NCBI RefSeq assembly: GCF_000199675.1
Contig: NC_014960.1
Span: forward strand, 1,488,001-1,552,000
Direction of reading: 5' to 3'
DNA length: 64,000 nucleotides
DNA from: Anaerolinea thermophila UNI-1
Lineage (GTDB): Bacteria; Chloroflexota; Anaerolineae; Anaerolineales; Anaerolineaceae
Shown here: piece by piece, positions 25,616-34,480 of the stretch
Layout of the letters: each line of letters starts with the position of its first letter
Numbering within the stretch: position 1 is the first letter of the stretch
Notes under the pieces: model-generated
The model's input: the letters and a program-made list of their open reading frames with translations, nothing else
Told to the model about the DNA's origin: nothing
Databases searched by the model: none
Program-made: the position numbers and the translations under genes

Positions 25616-25764
25616 TTTCTTTTTCTTCTGCGAAACATTGGCAAACCTGCAGGGACAGGTTGCGGGACTGGTTTCTGCCCAATCATTGAGGAAATTTCTT
25701 TTAGGCTTTTTTCAACCCAATCCAGAAAATTCTGGAGAAGACGTTTGGATGATTTTTTCTTCAT
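25612..25764 (-). CDS. 50-residue basic protein of unknown function
   Basis: A short ORF of 50 codons, MKKKSSKRLLQNFLDWV and onward to FRRRKRK. It has an amphipathic central helix, a Pro/Val-rich stretch and basic ends. An AAGGAAG site lies upstream, and the stop codon overlaps the SRPBCC start as ATGA, a strong sign that it is translated. It lies 17 bases after the MFS stop, so it belongs to the carH1-MFS-SRPBCC unit. I do not recognise it. It may be a membrane-binding or partner protein. Confidence 0.6.
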   Translation of the reverse strand: MKKKSSKRLLQNFLDWVEKSLKEISSMIGQKPVPQPVPAGLPMFRRRKRK

Positions 25765-25781
25765 AAAGCGCTTCCTTTTCT

Positions 25782-27011
25782 CTAATCCATGCCGCTTGGG
25801 CTATGTACCACAGGCGGAACACGATAGATCATCCGCCAGAAATAAGAGCCCAACCAGATAAGTAATACAAAGGCAGCCAAGCCCGGGACAGCAGTCCCAA
25901 TAAATACCCCATAACTTTGGGAGGTGATTTGAAGCAGTAATGTGCCCAGTGAAGGGGCAATTACCCGGGTAAGAGATTCCAGAGAAGCCGAAAGTCCTAA
26001 AATTCCACCCGTTTCAATGGGGGCTACTGATTTGGATAGTGCACTGTTGATGACGGTATTCAAAATCCCGCCTGACATGGCAATTGGTAACAGTGTGATA
26101 AGAAGTACAGGTACTGAAGGGGCAAATCCCCATGCCAGGAGGGAAAATGCCATGGTCAGGATTGCTACAAACATCAATTGAATTTCGTTGAATTTCCGGG
26201 TTAACTTTCCAATAAAGACTCCCTGGGTGAGTACGGAGATAACGCCAACATAGGCAAGGATATAACCGGTATCCCGGGCTTGGAGGTTAAAGCGCTCTAA
26301 CGCGTAAAGAGAGAAAATGGTTTGAAAGAGAGAGAATGCCAATCCAAAGAAGAAACGAGTGTGGAGCAGGGGTCCCACGTAGGGACGGCGCAAAGTTTCC
26401 AGCATGGCTTTCAGGGTGATGGGAGGACGCTGTTGATGGTTCAAGGCTTGGCGGCGTTCTGGAGTTAAGGATTCCTTCAGCCATGAAAAAACGAGAAGGA
26501 AATTAAGCGCTGAAAGACCGGTTGCGGCAAAAGCCGGGTACGCATAACCGAATTGGCTAAGCGCTCCCCCAATTGCCGGACCAAGGATGAAGCCTAAACC
26601 GAATGCGGCGCCAATTAGCCCTAATCCTCGAGCGCGGCTCTGAGCATCGGTCACGTCGCTAATGTAAGCCTGAGCAACACTGATGTTTGCCGCTGTAAAC
26701 CCTGCCAGAATTCGGGAAAGGAAGAGCATTTCAAGGTTTTGAGCAATTCCTAAAAGGAAGAAACCGATGGCATTTCCGGCGATGGAAATCAGCAGGATGG
26801 GGCGTCTTCCAAAACGGTCTGAAAGTCTTCCTAAAAAGGGTGCGCCAATAAACTGCGCCAGTGCATAGGAAGCCACCAGCAAACCGATTTGAAACTCACT
26901 GGCAGAAAAACTCTTTGCCAGATAAGGCAAGAGCGGGAGAATCAAACTAAAACCCAATAAATCAATAAAAACAACCAGAAAAATGGAAGAAAGTGGTTTG
27001 TTTTTTGTCAT
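25782..27011 (-). CDS. MFS transporter (TetA-like)
   Basis: A 12-helix MFS carrier of about 409 residues. It has the drug/proton-antiporter signature GRLSDRFGRRPILL near residue 65 and LGLIGAAFGLGFILGPAIGG (motif C) near residue 130. The start at 27011 lies 10 bases after carH1 and is preferred to an ATG inside carH1. Its substrate is unknown, and TetA-like does not mean drug efflux here. Co-transcription with the CarH-type regulator suggests light- or B12-related control. Confidence 0.88.
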   Translation of the reverse strand: MTKNKPLSSIFLVVFIDLLGFSLILPLLPYLAKSFSASEFQIGLLVASYALAQFIGAPFLGRLSDRFGRRPILLISIAGNAIGFFLLGIAQNLEMLFLSRILAGFTAANISVAQAYISDVTDAQSRARGLGLIGAAFGLGFILGPAIGGALSQFGYAYPAFAATGLSALNFLLVFSWLKESLTPERRQALNHQQRPPITLKAMLETLRRPYVGPLLHTRFFFGLAFSLFQTIFSLYALERFNLQARDTGYILAYVGVISVLTQGVFIGKLTRKFNEIQLMFVAILTMAFSLLAWGFAPSVPVLLITLLPIAMSGGILNTVINSALSKSVAPIETGGILGLSASLESLTRVIAPSLGTLLLQITSQSYGVFIGTAVPGLAAFVLLIWLGSYFWRMIYRVPPVVHSPSGMD

Positions 27012-27021
27012 ACTTTTACCT

Positions 27022-28011
27022 CTATGATTTCTCAATTTTCTCATCGGATAGTAATAGTGCTTCTATTCGAGAAACGATTTCCGAAGGGCGCATTCCCGTA
27101 AGATAGATGGCGGCGACATTTTCTGGCAATCGGTTCGATTGAAAGGCTTGTCCTCCAAGCACAACAAGAGGTTTTTTCCCTTTCACTTTGTGAAGAATGC
27201 TGGGGAGTTCTGTAAGATGTAAAGCGTTTTGAAGGTTATTGGCAGTAAACATGATCAGTTCCGGTTGGATAGAATTCAGAGTTTCTTCCAGACGATCGAG
27301 TTTTAAGTCCGCCCCAAAATAGATGACTTCCCAACCTCTCCAGCGTAACATCACCACCAGCATCAAAATGCCGATTTGATGCATCTCTCCCGGGGCACAA
27401 GCCGCAAATATCTTCTTGGGACGTGTCGGTTGGCTGGTAACGGTCATCATGCTCATCAAATGTTGCATGACAAACTGCGTAGCAAAATGTTCCACAGGGA
27501 TTGAGAGTTCCCCTCGATGCCATCGTTCACCAATTTCAACCAGGACTGGAGTAATAATCTCTGTAAGTACCTGATCTACGGAATATAAGGAAAAAGCCCG
27601 TCTTAACACCTCTGTTGCCTGCAATTCATTAAATGCGAGTAATTTGTCAAGAAATTCAAGGCGAAGGTTTGATACTTCAGGGGTAGTTATAAGTGAAGGG
27701 ATCGAAAAAGTGGCTGGAGATGGAGAAATTGCCGGGTCTTGTCCGTTTTTGCGTAATTCGTTCAAATACTCGACCGCCCGGCTAATGTTCATACCGGCAT
27801 CAATTTGCGCTTTCAGCCATCTTAAGGTCTTCAAGTCGTACTCTGAATACAAGCGATAGCCTTGTTGTCCCCTTCGAGGCGTAGGTAATCCGTAACGCCT
27901 TTCCCAAGCTCGAATCGTTACGGGCAATAACCCTACGAGTTGAGAAATGGCTTTTATATTGTAGACGGGTAAGTCATTTCTGTTGTGTGCGTGATGATTT
28001 TCATTATTCAT
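27022..28011 (-). CDS. CarH/LitR-type MerR-B12 photoreceptor regulator (copy 1)
   Basis: A predicted light-responsive repressor that binds adenosylcobalamin. Residues 15-85 form a MerR HTH (VTIRAWERRYGLP, GYRLYSEYD). Residues 115-200 form the helical bundle with the Wx9EH motif (W164, E174, H175) that caps the cobalamin in CarH. Residues 200-320 form the B12 domain with the base-off motif EMHQIG, giving H211 as likely lower ligand. It heads the unit carH1-MFS-small ORF-SRPBCC. A two-repeat operator lies 58 bases upstream, overlapping the end of the second regulator gene. Light sensing is inferred from motifs. Confidence 0.9.
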   Translation of the reverse strand: MNNENHHAHNRNDLPVYNIKAISQLVGLLPVTIRAWERRYGLPTPRRGQQGYRLYSEYDLKTLRWLKAQIDAGMNISRAVEYLNELRKNGQDPAISPSPATFSIPSLITTPEVSNLRLEFLDKLLAFNELQATEVLRRAFSLYSVDQVLTEIITPVLVEIGERWHRGELSIPVEHFATQFVMQHLMSMMTVTSQPTRPKKIFAACAPGEMHQIGILMLVVMLRWRGWEVIYFGADLKLDRLEETLNSIQPELIMFTANNLQNALHLTELPSILHKVKGKKPLVVLGGQAFQSNRLPENVAAIYLTGMRPSEIVSRIEALLLSDEKIEKS

Positions 28012-28068
28012 TTCTTAATGCATTCCCTCAACTTCATCTTACCTTGCCGAAGTCGGAAACAGGTCGGT

Positions 28069-28086
28069 TTGTATAAGGTTTGTACT
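28069..28086. promoter_or_regulatory. CarH-type direct repeat upstream of regulator copy 1
   Basis: TTGTATA and TTGTACT begin 11 bases apart (28069 and 28080). On the minus strand they read as TACAAACC twice, within AGTACAAACCT and TATACAAACCG. The site lies in the 74-base gap between the two regulator genes and touches the second regulator's stop codon. Confidence 0.55.
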
Positions 28087-29066
28087 CAAACGCCTTTTCG
28101 AGCATATGGTTTGCTGGAATGTTCCCCGAGAAGTTCATTTACTTTTTCCAGGGCTTTTTCCAGTGTGTTTCCCAGGTAAATTCCGGCAACTTTTTGACGG
28201 ATTTCAGGGTGGTTGTCGAAACCTCGTCCACCATAACCAAACAGAGGAGGGCGGCGTAATTTTGCCAGTTTCTGCTGGGTGTTTTTCAGTTCAATTGCTG
28301 AGGCGCTTGAAGAGGCGGATAAGATAATCATGGCGGGATGTTCGTAAGAAGCAAAATCAACAAGATCATCAATGGGAACATCCGGTCCCAGATACTCAAC
28401 CCGGTAACCATGTGCGCGCAGAAGTGTAGCAAGCATCAGGCTTCCCAGTTCATGTTGCTCAAAGGGGGCACATCCGATGAGAACGTAGGAAGAGTTCTTC
28501 CGAATTGGGTAGGTTTGAAAGAGATCAAGCAGCCTTCCTCTGAGGAAGTTGCTGGCAAAATGCTCGGTGGCAATGGTAATTTTCCCCAGGTACCAGTCCT
28601 CTCCGATTTGTGTTAGCACCGGAACAAGGATTTCTGTAAAGAGAGGGATTAGATCATACTCTTCGGCGGCTTGCTTAAAAGTTTCATAGGAGCGAATTTC
28701 GTCGTGAGCCAGAAAGGCTTGATAAAGGAACTTTATATATTCCTCTTTGGTATGAGTAGGTTGGGGTTTTGCTTTTTGTGGACTTACAGGCGATACTTCG
28801 GGCATAAGCCCCTGGGCCATCATCGAGCGCAATTCGGCCACTGCAGTGCTAATGGAAATACCCGCATCTACCCGACTCTTCAGCCATCGCAGAATGGCTA
28901 CATCGCGTTCGGAATAAAGGCGGTAGTGGTTGTCAGCACGTTGTGGGTTAAGCACTTCGTGTCGTCTTTCCCATGCACGAAGGGTTACAGGGCGAATGCC
29001 CGTTTGAATTGCCACAACTTTGATGGTGTACTGCGGGGTGTCGGGTAAATCAGCGATATTTGCCAT
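28086..29066 (-). CDS. CarH/LitR-type MerR-B12 photoreceptor regulator (copy 2)
   Basis: Same architecture as the neighbouring regulator: MerR HTH (VTLRAWERRHEVL, HYRLYSERD), helical bundle with Wx9EH (W158, E168, H169) and a B12 domain with EQHELG (H205). The two share only moderate identity, so they are old paralogues. All cobalamin motifs are complete. A three- to four-repeat operator lies 41 bases upstream, which points to self-repression. The two may form hetero-oligomers or act at different promoters. Confidence 0.9.
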   Translation of the reverse strand: MANIADLPDTPQYTIKVVAIQTGIRPVTLRAWERRHEVLNPQRADNHYRLYSERDVAILRWLKSRVDAGISISTAVAELRSMMAQGLMPEVSPVSPQKAKPQPTHTKEEYIKFLYQAFLAHDEIRSYETFKQAAEEYDLIPLFTEILVPVLTQIGEDWYLGKITIATEHFASNFLRGRLLDLFQTYPIRKNSSYVLIGCAPFEQHELGSLMLATLLRAHGYRVEYLGPDVPIDDLVDFASYEHPAMIILSASSSASAIELKNTQQKLAKLRRPPLFGYGGRGFDNHPEIRQKVAGIYLGNTLEKALEKVNELLGEHSSKPYARKGV

Positions 29067-29106
29067 ATTTCACTCCAATTTACAAATGCCATCTAAAATA
29101 TCCGAA

Positions 29107-29146
29107 TTGTATAAACATAGTATAGTGTTTATATAGGGAAAATACA
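29107..29146. promoter_or_regulatory. multi-repeat CarH-type operator upstream of regulator copy 2
   Basis: TTGTATA (29107), TAGTATA (29118) and TTATATA (29129) are spaced exactly 11 bases apart. A weaker AAATACA at 29140 continues the register. Three or more 11-bp direct repeats are the classic CarH operator layout. The rest of the gap to 29357 holds one more weak repeat pair and no gene. Confidence 0.7.
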
Positions 29147-29180
29147 ATAGGAAAACAAAATTCTTAGGAAACTCTCATTT

Positions 29181-29198
29181 TTGTAAAAGGTTTTTATA
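29181..29198. promoter_or_regulatory. weak 11-bp repeat pair in the carH2-methylase gap
   Basis: TTGTAAA (29181) and TTTTATA (29192) keep the 11-base period. The match is weaker and the sequence is AT-rich, so it could be chance. It lies 160 bases before the methyltransferase start. Confidence 0.3.
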
Positions 29199-29357
29199 AG
29201 CAAAGTGATACAAATGTGGGCATGACCTCACTTAGAAGATTCCCTGCGGATTTGTTTTCCTAAACGCTGTATGAACTTGCCTATCGGTCTGCGTTTTGCC
29301 TTTTGCGAAAAGATGTTCTTTGCGGGTAATCCAAGGAAATAAGTTAAAATATGCCCC

Positions 29358-30245
29358 ATGACCTGGATTCGCCGTGTTTATTTTGGGGATAATTTATCTA
29401 TACTAAGACGACTTCCGTCGGAGTCGGTGCACTTAATTTATATTGACCCACCCTTTAATACCGGAAAAGAGCAATCGCGTACGCGTTTGAGAGTTGTTCA
29501 ATCCGATACTGGAAATCGGCGAGGGTTTGGCGGAAGAACCTATGAAAGTATTCCGATTGACGAAAAAGCATATCCGGATGATTTTGATGACTATGAAGCC
29601 TTTCTTGTTCCCCGCCTGGAGGAAGCCTATCGGATTCTAACTCCCAATGGGAGCCTGTACTTTCACATAGACTATCGTGAGGTCCATTACTGTAAAATCT
29701 GGTTAGATCGGATTTTTGGACGGGATTGTTTTTTAAACGAAATCATTTGGGCTTATGATTATGGAGGAAAGCCTAAAAATCGCTGGCCTGCCAAGCATGA
29801 CAACATCCTTTTTTACGTCAAAGACCCAAATCATTACACCTTTAATGTTGATGCTATTGATCGTGAGCCGTATATGGCACCTGGTCTGGTGGGCCCTGAG
29901 AAAGCGGCGCGCGGCAAACTCCCGACAGATGTGTGGTGGCATACGATTGTGGGAACAAACAGCAAGGAGAAAACCGGCTATCCTACTCAAAAGCCTGTGG
30001 GGGTAATTGATCGGATTATTAAGGCATCGTCGAATGCAGGGGATGTGGTGATGGACTTTTTTGCCGGTAGCGGTACTGTGGGTGAAAGTTGTCTGAAATT
30101 GAACCGTCAGTTTATTTTGATTGATAACCACCCCGAAGCTATTCATGTCATGCGGCAACGATTTGCCGGGGTAGAGGGGATTGAATGGATAAATGCCTTC
30201 AACACATCAAGCGGTGACACTCAATCCTTAGACCCTTTTGAATAA
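29358..30245 (+). CDS. orphan site-specific DNA methyltransferase
   Basis: An amino-methyltransferase (N6-adenine or N4-cytosine) that acts on DNA. The catalytic motif IDPPFNTG comes early (near residue 31) and the SAM motif VMDFFAGSGTVGE comes late (near residue 232), the order of the beta class. TQKP precedes the SAM motif as usual. At 295 residues it lacks room for a large recognition domain. No restriction nuclease gene is adjacent, so it is an orphan. It is divergent from the second CarH-type regulator. The recognised site is unknown. Confidence 0.9.
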   Translation: MTWIRRVYFGDNLSILRRLPSESVHLIYIDPPFNTGKEQSRTRLRVVQSDTGNRRGFGGRTYESIPIDEKAYPDDFDDYEAFLVPRLEEAYRILTPNGSLYFHIDYREVHYCKIWLDRIFGRDCFLNEIIWAYDYGGKPKNRWPAKHDNILFYVKDPNHYTFNVDAIDREPYMAPGLVGPEKAARGKLPTDVWWHTIVGTNSKEKTGYPTQKPVGVIDRIIKASSNAGDVVMDFFAGSGTVGESCLKLNRQFILIDNHPEAIHVMRQRFAGVEGIEWINAFNTSSGDTQSLDPFE

Positions 30246-30677
30246 GCCCATTGTTAATCAAGGGTTAGGTGGGATTGTCGGGTTACCCATGTTCACCTTG
30301 GGCTTCCCGACGGCGGGCAATAAAAGTTTCCTGGGCATTAATAATGGGTTCCCCTGGTTGGGGTTTGAGCCTCTTATAAGAACCGTCAGGTTGCATGATG
30401 CGGGCTTTTACATTGTCTTTCAGGTAGGTTTCCAGAATTTCATCCCGAATGGTGCGAATCATTTGAGGATCTTCTACAGGGAACAAGACCTCTACCCGCT
30501 GATTAAGATTCCGGGGCATTAGATCAGCGCTCCCCATGTAAATAATTTCTTCTCCTGCATTGTGGAAATAGTAAATCCGGCTATGTTCCAGGAAGCGTCC
30601 AACAATGCTTCGCACCGTAATATTTTCACTGATTCCCGGAATACCAGGGCGAAGACAACATATCCCACGTACAATCA

Positions 30678-31877
30678 GAGACTGTAACAAAATTGGTGGG
30701 CGAATTTTCGAAAAAAGGAAGGAAGAGAGAAGACGGGGGGAGAGGAGGGAATTACGGGAGGGCTCATGCCCAGAACTGACAGGCAACTGTGCTTCCGCGG
30801 AGCAACCCGGCGGTGGTTTTATATCGCCTGGCTTGCTGGGCGCGGCTCTTGAGCCTGCCAATCATCTGTTCCGTGCGATTATTGGTCCAGGGAATACCCA
30901 CATCAGCATAGAAAGCCACATAGCGTTGCCAATCACGCGATAAGCGCAGGATCAGGTCGCGGAGTTTTTCCAGGGGCGTGCGTTTTCCTTCCGGTGGTGT
31001 ACTCCTGCCCGGCAGGGATTTCCACAGGCGGTGTAAGAGGCGGTCTCCATGCAATGGCAGGTCGCGCAGGATTTCCTCGACCTTTTCAAGCACCCCCTGC
31101 CAGGCTGGATCCAACTCAGCCTGTAACCCCTTCAAAGCATGCTTTACCCAGCGCCGCACATGAAACTGACAGACCTGATGCCCTATCTCCAGTTCATCGG
31201 TCAGTTGCTTGTAGATCGCCAGATCATCGCTCACGATGGCGCCGATGTCATGCATCTCTTTCAACCGTTTCAGCCAGGTGAACAGAGCCCGGCTGTCTTT
31301 CTCGTCTACCTCGGCAACCTCCAGCAGACTACCATCTCCCAGATCCACCGCCACCATCACTCCTTTGCCTCCCACCCAGGCTCCATCTACCCCCACCACC
31401 CGCACGCTTTTCCATTTCAATTCCCCCATCAACTTTTCCCCCTCTGCCTGTACATGCCGCCACCCGCTCATATGACTGAGCCTCAGCCCAAAGATCCTCA
31501 ACACCCCGGCTACCCTGCGATAACTCAATCCCAGTGACCACAGGATCACACTCAATTTCTTCAACCGTTCACTGTGCCGTCCATTGCCTACCCCCTCCGG
31601 ATAGTCCCGAAAGGTGCGCCTGCACCGTGTGCATCGATACCTCACCACCTCGACATGACGAACTTTGACATCCTCGATGCGCCTTTTCTCCACTCCCCAT
31701 CGCTGGAATGTCTCCCCCTGACAATATGGACAGCGCTTCGGACGAGCAGGCTTTTTTCGTTTTACCTGTGGCAGTTGGAGTATAATCTTCATGGAAGGGC
31801 TCCTGGAGTTGTGATATCAATATCTTACAGGATCCCTTCCTTTTTTTCCCTTTCTCCACCAAGTTTGTTACAGCGTC
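30678..31877 (-). mobile_element. 1200-bp insertion sequence in ppk1
   Basis: The ends are near-perfect inverted repeats: GAGACTGTAACAAAATTGG inward from 30678 and GACGCTGTAACAAACTTGG inward from 31877. An 8-bp target duplication TACAATCA flanks it at 30670-30677 and 31878-31885. It carries one transposase gene. The family is not certain; the 8-bp duplication fits ISL3, IS256 and IS66 types. Confidence 0.95.
30764..31792 (-). CDS. DDE transposase with N-terminal zinc finger
   Basis: Transposase of the 1200-bp element, 342 residues. The N-terminus has CPYCQG and RYRCTRCRRTF, a zinc finger of two CxxC pairs. The core has VVGVDGAWV, AIVSDDLAIY and a terminal TNNRTEQMIGRLKSRAQQ, which supply the D, D and E of a DDE enzyme. 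It is complete, with no frameshift, so the element may still be active. The zinc finger suggests an ISL3-like family but this is unconfirmed. Confidence 0.88.
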   Translation of the reverse strand: MKIILQLPQVKRKKPARPKRCPYCQGETFQRWGVEKRRIEDVKVRHVEVVRYRCTRCRRTFRDYPEGVGNGRHSERLKKLSVILWSLGLSYRRVAGVLRIFGLRLSHMSGWRHVQAEGEKLMGELKWKSVRVVGVDGAWVGGKGVMVAVDLGDGSLLEVAEVDEKDSRALFTWLKRLKEMHDIGAIVSDDLAIYKQLTDELEIGHQVCQFHVRRWVKHALKGLQAELDPAWQGVLEKVEEILRDLPLHGDRLLHRLWKSLPGRSTPPEGKRTPLEKLRDLILRLSRDWQRYVAFYADVGIPWTNNRTEQMIGRLKSRAQQARRYKTTAGLLRGSTVACQFWA

Positions 31878-33711
31878 TACAATCAGATCTATCTTTACCC
31901 CGGCTTGAGAGGCTTCATACAGCAAGCGGATCATGGGCTTATCCACCAGGGCATTCATTTTAAATAACAGATAACCCTGTTTTCCTGACTTTTGATGGGC
32001 AATCTCTTGCCGAATCAGGGATTCAAACCGTTGGCGAAGGTTAATGGGAGCCACCAGCAATTTCCGGTAAGTGTCTCTGGAGGCATACCCGGTCAAGTAA
32101 TTGAATAAATCGGTGGCATCTGCGCCGATTTCTTCGTCACAGGTAAACATTCCGATATCTTCATAAATATTCGCAGTAATGTGATTGTAGTTCCCGGTGC
32201 TCAGGTGGATATACCGACGAATATGGTTTCCTTCCCGCCGGACCACCAGAGCAACTTTGGAATGGGTTTTCAATCCCAACAATCCATAAATAACATGGAC
32301 ACCTTCCTGCTCGAGGATTTTTGCCCATCCAATATTGCTTTCTTCATCAAAACGCGCCTTCAACTCGACCAGCACAGCCACTTGTTTTCCGTAGTCTCGC
32401 TGGGCTTCCAGTAAGGCATGGACCACTGGCGAGTCCTTCCCTACCCGATAAAGTGTTTGTTTGATTGCCAGAACATGAGGGTCGCGTGAGGCGGCTCTCA
32501 GAAAGTCAATGACGGGATTAAATGAGTCATAGGGATGGTGCAGTAAGATATCCTTTTGCCGAATGGCATGGAAGAGATTTTCATCTTCCAGAGGTTCCTT
32601 CTTAAGCGCTTCGGGTATGGCGGGGAAGAATGGTTTATCCTTCAAATCATACCGGTCAATCCGGGTTAATTCGAATAAATTGCTGAGCACCAGTGGCCCA
32701 TTTAACTCATAAATCTCACTGGGTTCGACTTTGAGGTTTTCGATGAGAATTTTCCGTATTTCTGGCGACATGTTGGGGTGAATCATCAAACGGGTTACCG
32801 CCCCAAAGCGTCTTTTCCTCACGCTTTCTTCAATCAAGTCCAGCAAGTCCAGGGCTTCCAGTTCCTGAATTTCCATGTCGGAGTTTCTGGTTACATGGAA
32901 GGTGTGCGATTCCAGCACCTCCATGCCCGGGAATAGATGGGCTAAATTTGCCTGAATGACCTGGTCAATCCAGACAAAATAGTGTTTCTTGGGGGACGTT
33001 CCATCTTTGCGAGTGCTTCCAGAAGAGCGCTTGATCGGGACAAGTTGAGGAAGAGATGGCGGGACCTTGATTCGTGCAAAGCGCTTGACATTATTCTTTC
33101 CTCTCACCATGACTGCCAGGTTCAGACTCAGGTTGGAAATATGTGGAAATGGATGCCCGGGGTCATAGGCAAGCGGGGTTAGCACGGGATAAATGATTTC
33201 GTGGAAATAAGCGTTGACATTTTCACGCTGTTTTGGGGTGAGTTCATGGTAATCCAGTACATAAATGCCGTTTTCCTTCAATGCCGGGAGCAGCTCTTCG
33301 CGCCAGACTGTTTCGGCTTTCTCCATCAACTTCAGTGCTACTTTACGAATCTCGGCTAATTGTTGAGATGGGGTTAATCCATCAGGCGGAAGCTCAAACA
33401 CCCCGGTTTCTTTTTGCATTTTTAGGCCGCCAACCCGTACCATGAAAAATTCTTCCAGGTTGGATCCTACAATGGCAAGGAATTTCACCCTTTCCAGCAG
33501 AGGATTGGTGGGATCGCGAGCCTCATCCAAAACGCGGAATTGAAATTCAAGAAGACTTAATTCTCGGTTCAGATACAAATCTGGTGAATCCAAATTTTGA
33601 GGATCGAAAACAGGATTATCCACGCCCCGGACTCCTTGTGTGTGCTTGATAAGAAAATTATAACAATTTCTGTAAACTTATTTTGATGAATTGGGGAATG
33701 AAGACATATTT

Positions 33712-34416
33712 TCAGGGTGAGTTCGTTGCAATCACAATTAAGCGATGGGTACTTTCGTAGGGAGGCCAGCAGGTAATCAGGGTGAGGCGTTCTTCGTTTG
33801 TATCTTTTAACAATTCGGCATTTTGGAGCATTTGGGCAAATGAAACATCTTTTTCTTTGATCTTTACTATGTCTGTAACCTTGTAGTGAAACTCTAACCC
33901 TCTGGAAACCACGATCAGTTCGTCCCCACGCTGAACCTGATACAAACGGGCGAAAACAGCCCCATTGATGTTGTGATGCCCATAAAGCACCACATTCCCT
34001 TTTGAACCCGGTGTGCCGGAAGACGGATTCCATCCTGCTGCAAAGGTGTCTGGAACCAACCATTGTTCATAGACTGTATTGCGTACAAGTATTTTCCTGC
34101 TACCGGTTACCTGGACAGGTGCTCTTAATTGGATAGCAGGCACAATAAGGGTTTCAGGGATGTTTAACGCTTTGTCAAGAGTCTGATCGATGAGGCTTGG
34201 ACTGAGAGCGTACTGATAAGTATCTGGAAGGTTGGTGTTAGTAGGCGTGGAAGGTTCAATGACCTGGATCAAATATGGATCGTATTCTTCACCCAATGCC
34301 TGGAGAATTTCAGTAGAGGCGTTCGCTGGCACAGGACGTGAATAACTCCATAACCCCAAAATCAGGAAAGTGGTTCCAATTCCGAGAAAGATCCAGCGTG
34401 TCAGTTTTCTTAACAT
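33712..34416 (-). CDS. sortase
   Basis: Membrane-bound cysteine transpeptidase that links surface proteins to the cell envelope. An N-terminal membrane anchor (residues 8-25) is followed by an extracellular sortase domain. The catalytic triad is visible: His in VVLYGHHNINGAVF near residue 148, Cys in LTLITCWPPY near residue 216 and Arg in THRLIVIA near residue 226. Its neighbour upstream encodes a protein with an IPVTG sorting signal, the likely substrate. A hairpin (34437-34464) separates the two genes. The class is not assigned. Confidence 0.92.
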   Translation of the reverse strand: MLRKLTRWIFLGIGTTFLILGLWSYSRPVPANASTEILQALGEEYDPYLIQVIEPSTPTNTNLPDTYQYALSPSLIDQTLDKALNIPETLIVPAIQLRAPVQVTGSRKILVRNTVYEQWLVPDTFAAGWNPSSGTPGSKGNVVLYGHHNINGAVFARLYQVQRGDELIVVSRGLEFHYKVTDIVKIKEKDVSFAQMLQNAELLKDTNEERLTLITCWPPYESTHRLIVIATNSP

Positions 34417-34436
34417 TGTTACTGTGACCTTGGTGG

Positions 34437-34464
34437 TGAGGGAGGGACTTATATCCCTCCCTCA
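34437..34464 (-). other. perfect stem-loop between surface-protein and sortase genes
   Basis: TGAGGGAGGGA (34437-34447) and TCCCTCCCTCA (34454-34464) form a perfect 11-bp stem. No T tract follows on the minus strand, so it may be a processing or stability element that sets relative expression and not a full terminator. Confidence 0.5.
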
Positions 34465-34480
34465 TGATTTGTAAGTTGAA

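Larger units (their letters stand above)
30283..33623 (-). pseudogene. ppk1: polyphosphate kinase 1 interrupted by an insertion sequence
   Basis: Polyphosphate kinase makes polyphosphate from ATP. The N-terminal piece (33623 to 31878) starts LYLNRELSLLEFQFRVLDEA and includes YIHLSTGNYN, the region of the phosphorylated His. The C-terminal piece (30669 to 30283) starts RGICCLRPG and includes SADLMPRNLNQRVE. A 1200-bp IS separates them. With one copy of the 8-bp duplication removed, the frame is continuous and gives 710 residues, the normal length. The break removes the second conserved catalytic region from the long fragment, so activity is unlikely. The insertion looks recent because both pieces are intact. 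Confidence 0.93.

Noticed and set aside
25782..27011. TetA-like carrier as an antibiotic-resistance gene
   Set aside because: Only general MFS antiporter motifs are seen and the operon context points to a different role; resistance is not supported.
31569..31877. C-terminal 100 residues of the long ppk1 fragment as a new domain
   Set aside because: These codons are IS sequence read in frame after the insertion, not part of PPK.
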